Positions 33,791 to 41,983 of a DNA stretch of 64,000 nucleotides are shown here, piece after piece. The stretch spans positions 186,001 to 250,000 of the forward strand of contig NZ_BCUT01000005.1 in assembly GCF_001591365.1 (NCBI RefSeq), given 5' to 3'. The translations under genes and the position numbers were made by a program. The notes beneath the pieces are model-generated. The model was not told the DNA's origin, made no database searches, and saw nothing but the letters and a program-made list of their open reading frames with translations. The DNA comes from Variovorax paradoxus NBRC 15149 (GTDB taxonomy: Bacteria; Pseudomonadota; Gammaproteobacteria; Burkholderiales; Burkholderiaceae_C). Positions within the stretch are counted from its first letter, which is position 1; the number at the start of each line of letters is the position of its first letter.

Positions 33791-35422
33791 ATGAGTGCAG
33801 TCCTCGACCCCCACGGTCACGCCCACGACGGCCACGCACACGACGAGCACCACGCAGCGCCCACCGGCTGGCGCCGCTGGGTGTTCGCCACCAACCACAA
33901 GGACATCGGCACGCTCTACCTGCTGTTCAGCTTCACCATGCTGATGGTGGGCGGCGTGCTTGCGCTCCTGATCCGCGCCGAGTTGTTCCAGCCCGGCCTG
34001 CAGCTGGTGAACCCCGAGCTGTTCAACCAGTTCACCACCATGCACGGCCTGATCATGGTGTTCGGCGCCATCATGCCCGCCTTCGTCGGCTTCGCGAACT
34101 GGATGATCCCGCTGCAGATCGGCGCATCCGACATGGCATTCGCGCGCATGAACAACTTCAGCTTCTGGCTGCTGATCCCCGCCGCGCTGATGCTCGTGGG
34201 CTCGTTCTTCATGCCCGGCGGCGCGCCCGCCGCGGGCTGGACGCTCTACGCGCCGCTCACGCTGCAGATGGGCCCCTCGATGGACGCCGGCATCTTCGCG
34301 ATGCACATCATGGGCGCTTCGTCGATCATGGGCTCGATCAACATCATCGTCACCATCCTGAACATGCGCGCCCCCGGCATGACGCTCATGAAGATGCCGA
34401 TGTTCTGCTGGACCTGGCTCATCACCGCCTACCTGCTGATCGCCGTGATGCCCGTGCTCGCAGGCGCCATCACCATGACGCTGACCGACCGCCACTTCGG
34501 CACCAGCTTCTTCAACCCCGCCGGCGGCGGCGACCCGGTGATGTACCAGCACATCTTCTGGTTCTTCGGCCACCCCGAGGTCTACATCATGATCTTGCCG
34601 GCCTTCGGCATCATCAGCCAGATCGTGCCGGCGTTCTCGCGCAAGCGGCTGTTCGGCTACGCCTCGATGGTGTACGCCACCTCGTCGATCGCGATCCTGT
34701 CGTTCATCGTCTGGGCGCACCACATGTTCACGACCGGCATGCCGGTCACGGGCCAGCTGTTCTTCATGTACGCGACCATGCTGATCGCGGTGCCCACGGC
34801 CGTGAAGATCTTCAACTGGATCGCCACCATGTGGCAGGGCTCGATGACCTTCGAGACCCCGATGCTGTTCGCGGTGGGCTTCATCTTCGTGTTCACGATG
34901 GGCGGCTTCACCGGCCTCATCCTGGCCATCGCCCCGATCGACATCCAGCTGCAGGACACCTACTACGTGGTGGCCCACTTCCACTACGTGCTGGTGGCCG
35001 GCTCGCTCTATGCCATGTTCGCGGGCTACTACTACTGGGCGCCCAAGTGGACCGGCGTGATGTACAACGAAACGCGCGGCAAGATCCACTTCTGGTGGTC
35101 GCTGATCTCGTTCAACGTCACCTTCTTCCCGATGCACTTCCTCGGCCTCGCGGGCATGCCGCGCCGCTATGCCGACTACCCGATGCAGTTCGCCGACTTC
35201 AACGCGGTGGCTTCGGTGGGTGCGTTCGCCTTCGGTCTGGCCCAGGTCTACTTCTTCTTCTTCATCGTGCTGCCGACCATGCTCGGCAAGGGCGAGAAGG
35301 CAGCGCAGAAGCCCTGGGAAGCGGCTGAAGGCCTCGAGTGGGAAGTGCCGTCGCCGGCGCCCTTCCACACCTTCGAGAACCCGCCCAAGCTCGATGCGAC
35401 CGCCACCAAGGTGATCGGCTGA
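33791..35422 (+). CDS. ctaD: Cytochrome c oxidase subunit I
   Basis: A 543-residue heme-copper oxidase subunit I with 12 helices. The low-spin heme and binuclear-centre motifs are present: TMHGLIMVF, WFFGHPEVYIMILPAFGIISQ with the His-Tyr cross-link region, AHHMFTTGMP, and VVAHFHYVLV. The Lys of the K channel lies in the family position. The N terminus is unusually His/Asp-rich (HGHAHDGHAHDEHH, residues 8-21) and might bind metal. It follows coxB by 46 bases with AAGGA before the start. Confidence 0.96.
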   Translation: MSAVLDPHGHAHDGHAHDEHHAAPTGWRRWVFATNHKDIGTLYLLFSFTMLMVGGVLALLIRAELFQPGLQLVNPELFNQFTTMHGLIMVFGAIMPAFVGFANWMIPLQIGASDMAFARMNNFSFWLLIPAALMLVGSFFMPGGAPAAGWTLYAPLTLQMGPSMDAGIFAMHIMGASSIMGSINIIVTILNMRAPGMTLMKMPMFCWTWLITAYLLIAVMPVLAGAITMTLTDRHFGTSFFNPAGGGDPVMYQHIFWFFGHPEVYIMILPAFGIISQIVPAFSRKRLFGYASMVYATSSIAILSFIVWAHHMFTTGMPVTGQLFFMYATMLIAVPTAVKIFNWIATMWQGSMTFETPMLFAVGFIFVFTMGGFTGLILAIAPIDIQLQDTYYVVAHFHYVLVAGSLYAMFAGYYYWAPKWTGVMYNETRGKIHFWWSLISFNVTFFPMHFLGLAGMPRRYADYPMQFADFNAVASVGAFAFGLAQVYFFFFIVLPTMLGKGEKAAQKPWEAAEGLEWEVPSPAPFHTFENPPKLDATATKVIG

Positions 35423-35444
35423 ACCGCACCGGCCGCCGGCTTGC

Positions 35445-35570
35445 ATGACCACGATGACCACGCCCGAACAGAAAAGGAACAACCGCCGCATGGGGCTCAC
35501 GCTGGCCTCCATCGCCGTGCTGTTCTTTCTCGGATTCCTGGTCCGCATGATCTGGTTCAGCGGACGCTGA
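35445..35570 (+). CDS. Cytochrome oxidase small assembly protein (41 aa)
   Basis: A 41-residue open frame between ctaD and ctaG. It has a short charged N terminus (TPEQKRNNRRMG) and a single transmembrane helix (LTLASIAVLFFLGFLVRMIW). This matches the small cox-operon proteins named 'cytochrome oxidase small assembly protein' in betaproteobacteria. It ends 28 bases before ctaG. Two in-frame ATGs, three codons apart, could serve as start. Likely co-translated with the oxidase; exact role unknown. Confidence 0.8.
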   Translation: MTTMTTPEQKRNNRRMGLTLASIAVLFFLGFLVRMIWFSGR

Positions 35571-35598
35571 AGCACGAGCCAACGGAGCCGCCCGCATC

Positions 35599-36225
35599 AT
35601 GAGCCTCGGTCAACGCATCAAGCGCGCCAATGTCCGCATGGTCGGCAAGCTGGCCGTGGTGGCCTGCGGCATGTTCGCGTTCGGCTATGCCCTGGTGCCG
35701 CTGTACCGCGCCATCTGCGAAATGACCGGCATCAACATCCTCGCGCTCAGCGAACTCGAGGTGCCGGGGGGCGCAAGCGGCGGCAAGAACGTGCGCGTGC
35801 CCGACAACACGCAGGTCGACACCACGCGCACCATCACGGTCGAGTTCGACTCCAACGTGCGCGGTGCCCTCTGGGACTTCAAGCCCGCCGAGCGGACGAT
35901 TCAGGTGCACCCCGGCCAGCTCAACACCGTGGTCTACGAATTCCAGAACGTGCAGAACCGCCGCATGGCGGCGCAGGCCATCCCGAGCTATGCGCCGCAG
36001 CAGGCCGCGCCGTACTTCAACAAGCTGGAGTGCTTCTGCTTCAACCAGTACACGCTCGACCCGGGCGAGAAGAAGCAGTGGCCCGTCGCCTTCGTGATCG
36101 ACCCGAAGATCTCCAGGGACGTGAAGACCATCACGCTGTCCTACACCTTCTTCGAAGTCGGCGGCAAGACGCCCGCGGCCCCGGTGGCCGCTGTTTCGAA
36201 TGCTGCCCATGAGCCCCGTTCGTGA
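35599..36225 (+). CDS. ctaG: CtaG/Cox11 copper chaperone for cytochrome oxidase
   Basis: A 208-residue Cox11 family protein that delivers copper to the CuB site of subunit I. It has one N-terminal helix (VGKLAVVACGMFAFGYALVPLYRAIC) and a periplasmic Ig-like domain with the copper-binding pair in ECFCFNQ and the VAFVIDP motif. The final GTGA overlaps the start of the DUF2970 gene. Confidence 0.94.
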   Translation: MSLGQRIKRANVRMVGKLAVVACGMFAFGYALVPLYRAICEMTGINILALSELEVPGGASGGKNVRVPDNTQVDTTRTITVEFDSNVRGALWDFKPAERTIQVHPGQLNTVVYEFQNVQNRRMAAQAIPSYAPQQAAPYFNKLECFCFNQYTLDPGEKKQWPVAFVIDPKISRDVKTITLSYTFFEVGGKTPAAPVAAVSNAAHEPRS

Positions 36226-36431
36226 CCGCACCGAACACGCCGCCCAAGGCCACGCTGTGGGACACGGTGAAGGCCGTGTGCTGGTCGTTCTTCGGGGTGC
36301 GCAAGAAAAGCGCCTACCAGGACGACCTGGCCAAGCTGAACCCGCTGCACATCATCGCGGTGGCCTTTGCAGCGGTCATCGTTTTCATCGTCGGCCTGGT
36401 GCTGCTGGTGCGCTACGTGGTTGCGCCCTGA
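36222..36431 (+). CDS. DUF2970 small membrane protein
   Basis: A 69-residue protein starting with GTG inside the ctaG stop (GTGA overlap). ATLWDTVKAVCWSFFGVRKKSAYQDDLAKLNP and one C-terminal helix (IIAVAFAAVIVFIVGLVLLVRYV) match DUF2970, a family usual in betaproteobacterial cox operons between ctaG and subunit III. Function is unknown; a role in oxidase assembly is inferred from position. Confidence 0.85.
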   Translation: MTAPNTPPKATLWDTVKAVCWSFFGVRKKSAYQDDLAKLNPLHIIAVAFAAVIVFIVGLVLLVRYVVAP

Positions 36432-36501
36432 GCCCGGTCCGCATGGCCCACGACATCCAGAACCCATCGAATCGAGAGAAGAAAGAAAGCCAGGAGCTGA
36501 T

Positions 36502-37383
36502 ATGAGTTCAACCACCCACGGCGCCACGCCCTACTACTTCGTGCCGGGGCCATCGGCCTTTCCGGTCATGGCTGCGACCGGCCTGTTCTTCGTGATTCTC
36601 GGCGCGGCCCAATGGATCAACGGCCACCAGTGGGGCGCCTGGTCCCTGCTGGCGGGCATGGTCGGGTGGCTCGCCACGCTGTTCGTGTGGTTCCGCACCG
36701 CCATCGGCGAAAGCGAAAGCGGCCAGTACGGCCACAAGATCGACCTCTCGTTCCGCTGGAGCATGAGCTGGTTCATCTTCTCCGAAGTGATGTTCTTCGG
36801 TGCCTTCTTCACCGCGCTGTGGTGGACCCGCACCCATTCGCTGCCGGCGCTCGGCAGCCTGGACAACGCGCTGCTCTGGCCCGACTTCAAGGCCGTGTGG
36901 CCCAGCGTTGCAGCCGGCGCCACCGGTTCGCCGGCCGACATCGTCGAGCCCTTCCAGACCGTCGGCCCGTTCTGGCTGCCCACGATCAACACCGCGCTGC
37001 TGCTGAGCTCGGGCGTGACGCTCACCATTGCCCACCACGCGCTGCGTGCCGGCCATCGTGCCCAGACCATCCGCTTCATGTGGCTCACCGTGCTGCTCGG
37101 CGTGCTGTTCCTGGGCGTGCAGGGCTACGAGTACCACCACCTGTACACCGAGCTGAACCTCAAGCTCAGCTCCGGCGCCTACGGCTCGACCTTCTTCATG
37201 CTGACCGGCTTCCACGGCCTGCACGTGTTCATCGGCATGCTGATGCTGCTGTTCATCACGCTGCGCCTGCAGAAGGGCCACTTCACGCCGGAGCGCCATT
37301 TCGGCTTCGAGGGCGCGGCCTGGTACTGGCACTTCGTCGACGTGGTGTGGCTCGGCCTCTACATGCTGGTGTACTGGCTTTGA
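36502..37383 (+). CDS. ctaE: Cytochrome c oxidase subunit III
   Basis: A 293-residue subunit III with seven helices: YYFVPGPSAFPVMAATGLFFV, FRWSMSWFIFSEVMFFGAFF with the conserved Glu, and FFMLTGFHGLHVFIGMLML and GAAWYWHFVDVVWLGLYMLVYW at the end. It stabilises the catalytic core and binds lipid. A GAGG-type site precedes the start. A strong terminator follows. Confidence 0.95.
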   Translation: MSSTTHGATPYYFVPGPSAFPVMAATGLFFVILGAAQWINGHQWGAWSLLAGMVGWLATLFVWFRTAIGESESGQYGHKIDLSFRWSMSWFIFSEVMFFGAFFTALWWTRTHSLPALGSLDNALLWPDFKAVWPSVAAGATGSPADIVEPFQTVGPFWLPTINTALLLSSGVTLTIAHHALRAGHRAQTIRFMWLTVLLGVLFLGVQGYEYHHLYTELNLKLSSGAYGSTFFMLTGFHGLHVFIGMLMLLFITLRLQKGHFTPERHFGFEGAAWYWHFVDVVWLGLYMLVYWL

Positions 37384-37403
37384 GCGACCCCCGCGGCATG
37401 CAG

Positions 37404-37431
37404 AAAAAAAGGCGCCGGAAGGCGCCTTTTT
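37404..37431. terminator. Rho-independent terminator after ctaE (bidirectional)
   Basis: AAAAAAA-GGCGCC-GGAA-GGCGCC-TTTTT: a perfect six-base GC stem with a tetraloop flanked by A and T runs, so it works on both strands. It ends the coxB-ctaE transcript and also the small leftward gene that converges from the right. Confidence 0.93.
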
Positions 37432-37457
37432 CATGGTTCTCGTGGAACGAGCACCAT

Positions 37458-37679
37458 CTACTTGCCGAGCGGGAGCCCGGTGGGCTGGATGTAGCCGAAT
37501 TTCCAGGCCAGCAGCATGCAGAGGAACAAAAACACCGACAGGCCGATCCGAAAGGTGAGGGCGCGCGCCATGCCGCCGCTCTTGGCGCGCCCGTTGCGCC
37601 CGTCTTTCAGCATGTAGAAGAGCGCAAAGGCAAGGCTCGCGAAGATGCCCACGAAAACCAGGGCGACGAAATATTTCAT
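37458..37679 (-). CDS. Twin transmembrane protein (DUF2909-like)
   Basis: A 73-residue protein with two helices (YFVALVFVGIFASLAFALFYML and RIGLSVFLFLCMLLAWKFGYI) joined by a basic loop. This is the 'twin transmembrane protein' found on the opposite strand next to SURF1 in Burkholderiales cox loci. Function is unknown. It is the only leftward gene inside the oxidase cluster. Confidence 0.82.
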   Translation of the reverse strand: MKYFVALVFVGIFASLAFALFYMLKDGRNGRAKSGGMARALTFRIGLSVFLFLCMLLAWKFGYIQPTGLPLGK

Positions 37680-37715
37680 GACCCCGATTATCGGCCGCAC
37701 GCCTCATCCACTCCA

Positions 37716-38525
37716 GTGACGCCGGAACCCCTTCATTCCGCCCGCCAGAGGCCCAGGCGGGGCCGCTTCCTGCTGGTCACGCTGGCCGCCGTGCTGGCCC
37801 TTTGCGCCACGGTGTCGCTGGGCCGCTGGCAGCTGTCGCGCGCCGCGCAGAAGGAGGCGCTGCAGGCCGAGATCGAGGCCCAGAAGCAGAAGCCGCCGCT
37901 GGCCCAGGCCGAGTTCCTGGCGCTCGAGGCGCCGGCCGGCGAGCTGCACCGGCCGGTGCGGCTGCGCGGCCTCTGGCTGACGCCACAGACGGTCTACCTG
38001 GACAACCGGCAGATGCATGGCGTGCCGGGCTTCTACGTGCTGACGCCGTTCGCGCTGGAAGGCAGCGACCAGGCCGTGATGATCCAGCGCGGCTGGGTGC
38101 AGCGCAACTTCAACGACCGCACGCAGCTGGGCGCGGTCGAGACGCCGCCGGGCATCGTCGAAGTCACGGGCCTGATCGAGCCGCCGCCGGGCCACTTGTT
38201 CGAGCTCGGCAAGCCGGCCGCGGCCGCCTCGGCACCGGAATCCGCGGGGTCTTCGCCCATCCGGCAGAATCTCGACCTGGAAGCGTTCCGCGCCGAAACC
38301 AAGCTGCCGCTGCGAACCGACGTGTCGCTGCAGCAGGCCGGCCCCGCTTCCGAGGGGTTGCAGCGCGACTGGCCGGCCCCCGCTCTGGGTCTGGAGAAGC
38401 ACTACGGCTATGCATTCCAGTGGTTCGGGCTTTCGGCCCTCGTGGTCATCCTCTATGTCTGGTTCCAAATCATTTCCCCCTACCGCCGCTCGAGGCGCCG
38501 CGCACGCGATGAACGCAGCCTCTGA
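37716..38525 (+). CDS. SURF1-family cytochrome oxidase biogenesis protein
   Basis: A 269-residue protein starting with GTG (TPEPLHSAR). Two helices, one near each end (GRFLLVTLAAVLALCATVSLGRWQ and FQWFGLSALVVILYVWFQII), frame a periplasmic domain with YLDNRQMHGVPGFYVLTPF and IQRGWVQRN, the SURF1 signatures. SURF1 helps insert heme A into subunit I. A 14-residue Ala/Ser insertion (AAAASAPESAGSSP) lies in the periplasmic part. Its 3' end overlaps the next gene by 17 bases. Confidence 0.92.
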   Translation: MTPEPLHSARQRPRRGRFLLVTLAAVLALCATVSLGRWQLSRAAQKEALQAEIEAQKQKPPLAQAEFLALEAPAGELHRPVRLRGLWLTPQTVYLDNRQMHGVPGFYVLTPFALEGSDQAVMIQRGWVQRNFNDRTQLGAVETPPGIVEVTGLIEPPPGHLFELGKPAAAASAPESAGSSPIRQNLDLEAFRAETKLPLRTDVSLQQAGPASEGLQRDWPAPALGLEKHYGYAFQWFGLSALVVILYVWFQIISPYRRSRRRARDERSL

Positions 38526-39192
38526 CGAACCGCTGGGCCTGACGGTGCACTCGATGCCGTCGCCCAACCAGGCGCTCGACGGTGCCGAGGGCCGCCGCAC
38601 GGTGGCCGGGCGCTGGAAGATGATTGCCGTGATGCTGATGTGCGCCGCGCCCGTCATCGCGTCGTACTTCACCTACTACGTGATCCGGCCCGAGGGGCGC
38701 AGCGTCTACGGCGAGCTCATCGATCCGCAGCGCACGCTGCCTGTGCTCGCCACCACGGACCGCAGCGGCGCGCCGGTCGACCTGGCCACGCTCAAGGGCC
38801 AGTGGCTGCTGGTGGCCGTGGCCGATGCGGCCTGCGACGCGCTCTGCGAACAGCAGCTCTACCTGCAGCGCCAGCTGCGCGAGAGCCTGGGCCGCGAGAA
38901 GGACCGGCTCGACCGCGTCTGGCTCGTGAGCGATGCGGCGCCGGTTCCGGCGCGGCTGGACAACGGCCTGCGCGGCGCCACCGTGCTGCGCGTGCCGGCC
39001 GAGCAGTTGGCCAAGTGGCTCGCGCCCGCCCCGGGCCACGGGCTGGCCGAGCACCTGTACGTGGTCGATCCGATGGGCAACTGGATGATGCGATTTCCGG
39101 CCCGCATGGACGCCGCGGGCGCGAGCCGCGCCAAGCGCGACCTCGACCGCCTGCTGCGCGCCTCCGCCTCCTGGGACGAGCCCGGCCGCTAG
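38509..39192 (+). CDS. SCO-like/thioredoxin-like protein of the cox locus
   Basis: A 227-residue protein with one N-terminal helix (KMIAVMLMCAAPVIASYFTYYVI) and a thioredoxin-fold-like domain: LPVLATTDRSGAPVDLATLKGQWLLVAVADAACDALCEQQLYLQRQ and YVVDPMGNWMMRFP. The CDALC at the active-site position is a CxxxC like that of SCO proteins but without the following Pro. A role in copper or thiol handling for the oxidase is likely. It overlaps SURF1 by 17 bases and precedes ctaA by six. Confidence 0.75.
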   Translation: MNAASDEPLGLTVHSMPSPNQALDGAEGRRTVAGRWKMIAVMLMCAAPVIASYFTYYVIRPEGRSVYGELIDPQRTLPVLATTDRSGAPVDLATLKGQWLLVAVADAACDALCEQQLYLQRQLRESLGREKDRLDRVWLVSDAAPVPARLDNGLRGATVLRVPAEQLAKWLAPAPGHGLAEHLYVVDPMGNWMMRFPARMDAAGASRAKRDLDRLLRASASWDEPGR

Positions 39193-39198
39193 CACCGC

Positions 39199-40425
39199 AT
39201 GATGGACACCGGCTCGCTCTACGACCTCACCCCCGTCGCCTGGCTGATGGCTGCCGGCGTGCTGATCGCGCTCGGCCCGCTGGTGTGGGTGTGGCGCCGC
39301 AACGCGGGCGCCGGTCCGGCGCGCCGGCTGCATGCGCTCACCGTGCTGACGCTGTTCCTCACCTTCGACCTCACGCTGTTCGGCGCCTTCACCCGGCTCA
39401 CCGATTCGGGCCTGGGCTGCCCCGACTGGCCGGGCTGCTACGGCAACGCGAGCCCGGTGGGCGCGCGCCACGAGATCGCCATGGCGCAGTCGGCCCAGCC
39501 GACCGGCCCCGTCACGCACAGCAAGGCCTGGGTCGAGATGGTGCACCGCTACCTGGCCACCGGCGTCGGTGTGCTGATCCTCGCGCTGGCGGGCGCCACC
39601 TGGGCCGTGCGGCGGCGCCAGCGCCGCATGCCGCCCGCGCCGGCGGACGGCGAGCACGCCACGCTCAGCGCCTGGTGGCCCGCGCTCACGCTGGCCTGGG
39701 TCTGCCTGCAGGGCGCATTCGGCGCGCTCACGGTCACCTGGAAGCTCTTTCCAGCGATCGTCACGCTGCACCTGCTGGGCGCCGTGGTGCTGCTGGTGCT
39801 GCTGTGCATCCAGGCGGTGCGCTACCGGCAGGCCGCCGCCGACCGCCTGCCCACGCCGGTGTCGCCTGCGCTGCGCAGCGGGCTGATCGCCACCTCGGCC
39901 CTGCTGCTGCTGCAGATCGCGCTCGGCGGCTGGGTCAGCACCAACTATGCGGTGCTGGCCTGCACCCAGTTCCCGACCTGCCAAGGCAGCTGGTGGCCGC
40001 CGATGAATTTTGCCCAGGGCTTCGAGATCTGGCGCCACCTGGGCGTGACCGGCAGCGGCGTGCCGCTCGATTTTTCCGCGCTCACCGCCATCCACTACGT
40101 GCATCGGCTGATGGCCTACGCCGTGTTCGCCGCGCTGGGCGTGCTCGCGTGGCAGCTGCGCCGCACGCCGCCGCTGCGGCCGCAGGCGCGCTGGCTCGCG
40201 GGACTCGCGCTGCTGCAGCTGGCCACCGGCCTCGGCAACGTGCTGCTCGGCTGGCCGCTGGTCGCCGCGGTCCTGCACACCGGGGGCGCCGCGGCGCTGG
40301 CCGTGGTGCTGACATGGGCGCTGTGCGAGAGCCGCCGCGTGGCCGTGGCCGCGACCGCGACCGCACACGATACGGACAAGGCGCCCGGCGCCCCACACAA
40401 CAACCAGAGGGAGGCCGCCGCGTGA
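39199..40425 (+). CDS. ctaA: Heme A synthase (COX15/CtaA)
   Basis: A 408-residue, eight-helix protein. FLTFDLTLFGAFTRLTDSGLGCPDWPGCYG, VEMVHRYLATGVGVLI, LQGAFGALTVTWKLFP, GWVSTNYAVLACTQFPTCQG and HYVHRLMAYAVF carry the heme-ligand histidines of COX15. It oxidises heme O to heme A. The C terminus is variable and hydrophilic. The stop overlaps the ctaB start (GTGA). Confidence 0.94.
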   Translation: MMDTGSLYDLTPVAWLMAAGVLIALGPLVWVWRRNAGAGPARRLHALTVLTLFLTFDLTLFGAFTRLTDSGLGCPDWPGCYGNASPVGARHEIAMAQSAQPTGPVTHSKAWVEMVHRYLATGVGVLILALAGATWAVRRRQRRMPPAPADGEHATLSAWWPALTLAWVCLQGAFGALTVTWKLFPAIVTLHLLGAVVLLVLLCIQAVRYRQAAADRLPTPVSPALRSGLIATSALLLLQIALGGWVSTNYAVLACTQFPTCQGSWWPPMNFAQGFEIWRHLGVTGSGVPLDFSALTAIHYVHRLMAYAVFAALGVLAWQLRRTPPLRPQARWLAGLALLQLATGLGNVLLGWPLVAAVLHTGGAAALAVVLTWALCESRRVAVAATATAHDTDKAPGAPHNNQREAAA

Positions 40426-41327
40426 GCACGCCGATTTCCGTGCAGCAGACAAGCACCGCCAACGTGCTGCGCCAGTTCTATGCGCTGACCAAGCCGCGCG
40501 TGGTGCAGCTGATCGTCTTCTGCGCCCTCATCGGCATGGTGCTGGCCGTGCCCGGGCTGCCCTCGTGGGCCGACGTGCAGCGCGCCGTGCTGGCCTGCAT
40601 CGGCATCTGGCTGGTGGCGGGCGCGGCGGCGGCGTTCAACTGCCTGGTCGAGAAGGGCATCGACGCCAAGATGAAGCGCACCGCCTGGCGCCCCACGGCG
40701 CGCGGGCAGCTCAGCGACCTGCAGGCGCTGGTGTTCTCGGCGCTGCTGTGCGCGGCCGGTTCTGCGCTGCTCTGGTTCCAGGTCAACCCGCTCACCATGT
40801 GGCTGACCTTTGCCACCTTCGTCGGCTATGCGGTGATCTACACCGTGATCCTCAAGCCGCTGACGCCGCAGAACATCGTGATCGGCGGCGCCTCGGGCGC
40901 GATGCCGCCGGTGCTGGGCTGGGCCGCAATGACCGGCGACGTGGGCCCCGAGGCGCTGATCCTGTTCCTGATCATCTTCCTGTGGACGCCGCCGCACTTC
41001 TGGGCGCTGGCGCTCTACCGCGTCGAGGACTACCGCAAGGCCGGCCTGCCGATGCTGCCCGTCACGCACGGCAACGAGTTCACGCGGCTGCAGGTGCTGC
41101 TCTACACCTTCATCCTGTTCGCGGCCTGCCTCATGCCTTTCATCTACGGCATGAGCGGCTGGCTCTACCTGGCGGTGGCGGTGGGCGTGAGCATCGGCTT
41201 CACGGGCTATGCCTTCGCCCTCTGGCGCAACTACTCCGATGCGCTGGCGCGCAAGACCTTCCGGTTCTCGCTGATCCATTTGAGCGTGCTGTTCGCGGCG
41301 CTGCTCGTCGACCATTACCTCCGCTGA
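40422..41327 (+). CDS. ctaB: Heme O synthase (protoheme IX farnesyltransferase)
   Basis: A 301-residue UbiA-family prenyltransferase starting with GTG. FYALTKPRVVQLIVFCALIGM, the first Asp-rich motif region NCLVEKGIDAKMKRTAWRP, GGASGAMPPVLGWAAMTG and FLWTPPHFWALALYRVEDYRKAGLPMLPV define CtaB/COX10. It attaches a farnesyl group to heme B, giving heme O for CtaA. GAGGGAGG precedes the start; coupled to ctaA. Confidence 0.95.
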   Translation: MSTPISVQQTSTANVLRQFYALTKPRVVQLIVFCALIGMVLAVPGLPSWADVQRAVLACIGIWLVAGAAAAFNCLVEKGIDAKMKRTAWRPTARGQLSDLQALVFSALLCAAGSALLWFQVNPLTMWLTFATFVGYAVIYTVILKPLTPQNIVIGGASGAMPPVLGWAAMTGDVGPEALILFLIIFLWTPPHFWALALYRVEDYRKAGLPMLPVTHGNEFTRLQVLLYTFILFAACLMPFIYGMSGWLYLAVAVGVSIGFTGYAFALWRNYSDALARKTFRFSLIHLSVLFAALLVDHYLR

Positions 41328-41355
41328 TTGATTGACTGACCGAATGCCCGTGCCC

Positions 41356-41973
41356 ATGAACAAGCGAAATGCCCTCCAACTGATTGCCGGCGGTGCGGGA
41401 TGGGCCGCCATGGCCGCCACCCTGGGCCTCGGTCTTTCGGCCTGCAGCGAAGCCAAGCCCAGCTTCAATGCGGTCGACATCACGGGCGCCGACTATGCCC
41501 GCGACTTCTCGCTCAAGGATGCCGACGGCAAGCTGCGCACGCTGGCCGATTTCAAGGGCAAGGTGGTCGTGCTGTTCTTCGGCTACGCGCAGTGCCCCGA
41601 CGTCTGCCCCACCACCATGACCGAGATGGCGCAGGTCAAGCAGCAGCTCGGCAGCGATGGCGACAAGCTGCAGGTGCTGTTCGTCACGGTCGACCCGGCG
41701 CGCGACACGCCCGAGGTGCTCAAGGCCTACATGGGCGCGTTCGACCCGGGCTTCGTCGCGCTGATTCCCACGGCCGACCAGCTCGCCCAGGTCGCCAAGG
41801 ACTTCAAGGTCTACTTCAAGAAGGTCGAGGGCAAGACTCCCACGAGCTACTCGATGGACCATTCGGCCGCCAGCTTCGTCTACGACACCGACGGCCGGCT
41901 GCGGCTCTACGCGCGCTATGGCGCCGGCGTGGCGCCGATGGTGTCGGACGTGAAGGCGCTGCTCAAGTCCTGA
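41356..41973 (+). CDS. SCO1/SenC/PrrC family copper chaperone
   Basis: A 205-residue lipoprotein: the signal ends LGLSAC, so Cys is lipidated. The thioredoxin-like domain has the copper ligands CPDVC (after FFGYAQ) and the distal His in SYSMDHSAASFVYD, as in SCO1. It loads the CuA site of subunit II. Two upstream in-frame starts (41332, 41344) exist; the Met before the signal core was chosen. Last gene of the oxidase assembly cluster. Confidence 0.92.
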   Translation: MNKRNALQLIAGGAGWAAMAATLGLGLSACSEAKPSFNAVDITGADYARDFSLKDADGKLRTLADFKGKVVVLFFGYAQCPDVCPTTMTEMAQVKQQLGSDGDKLQVLFVTVDPARDTPEVLKAYMGAFDPGFVALIPTADQLAQVAKDFKVYFKKVEGKTPTSYSMDHSAASFVYDTDGRLRLYARYGAGVAPMVSDVKALLKS

Positions 41974-41983
41974 CCGCGCGCCC

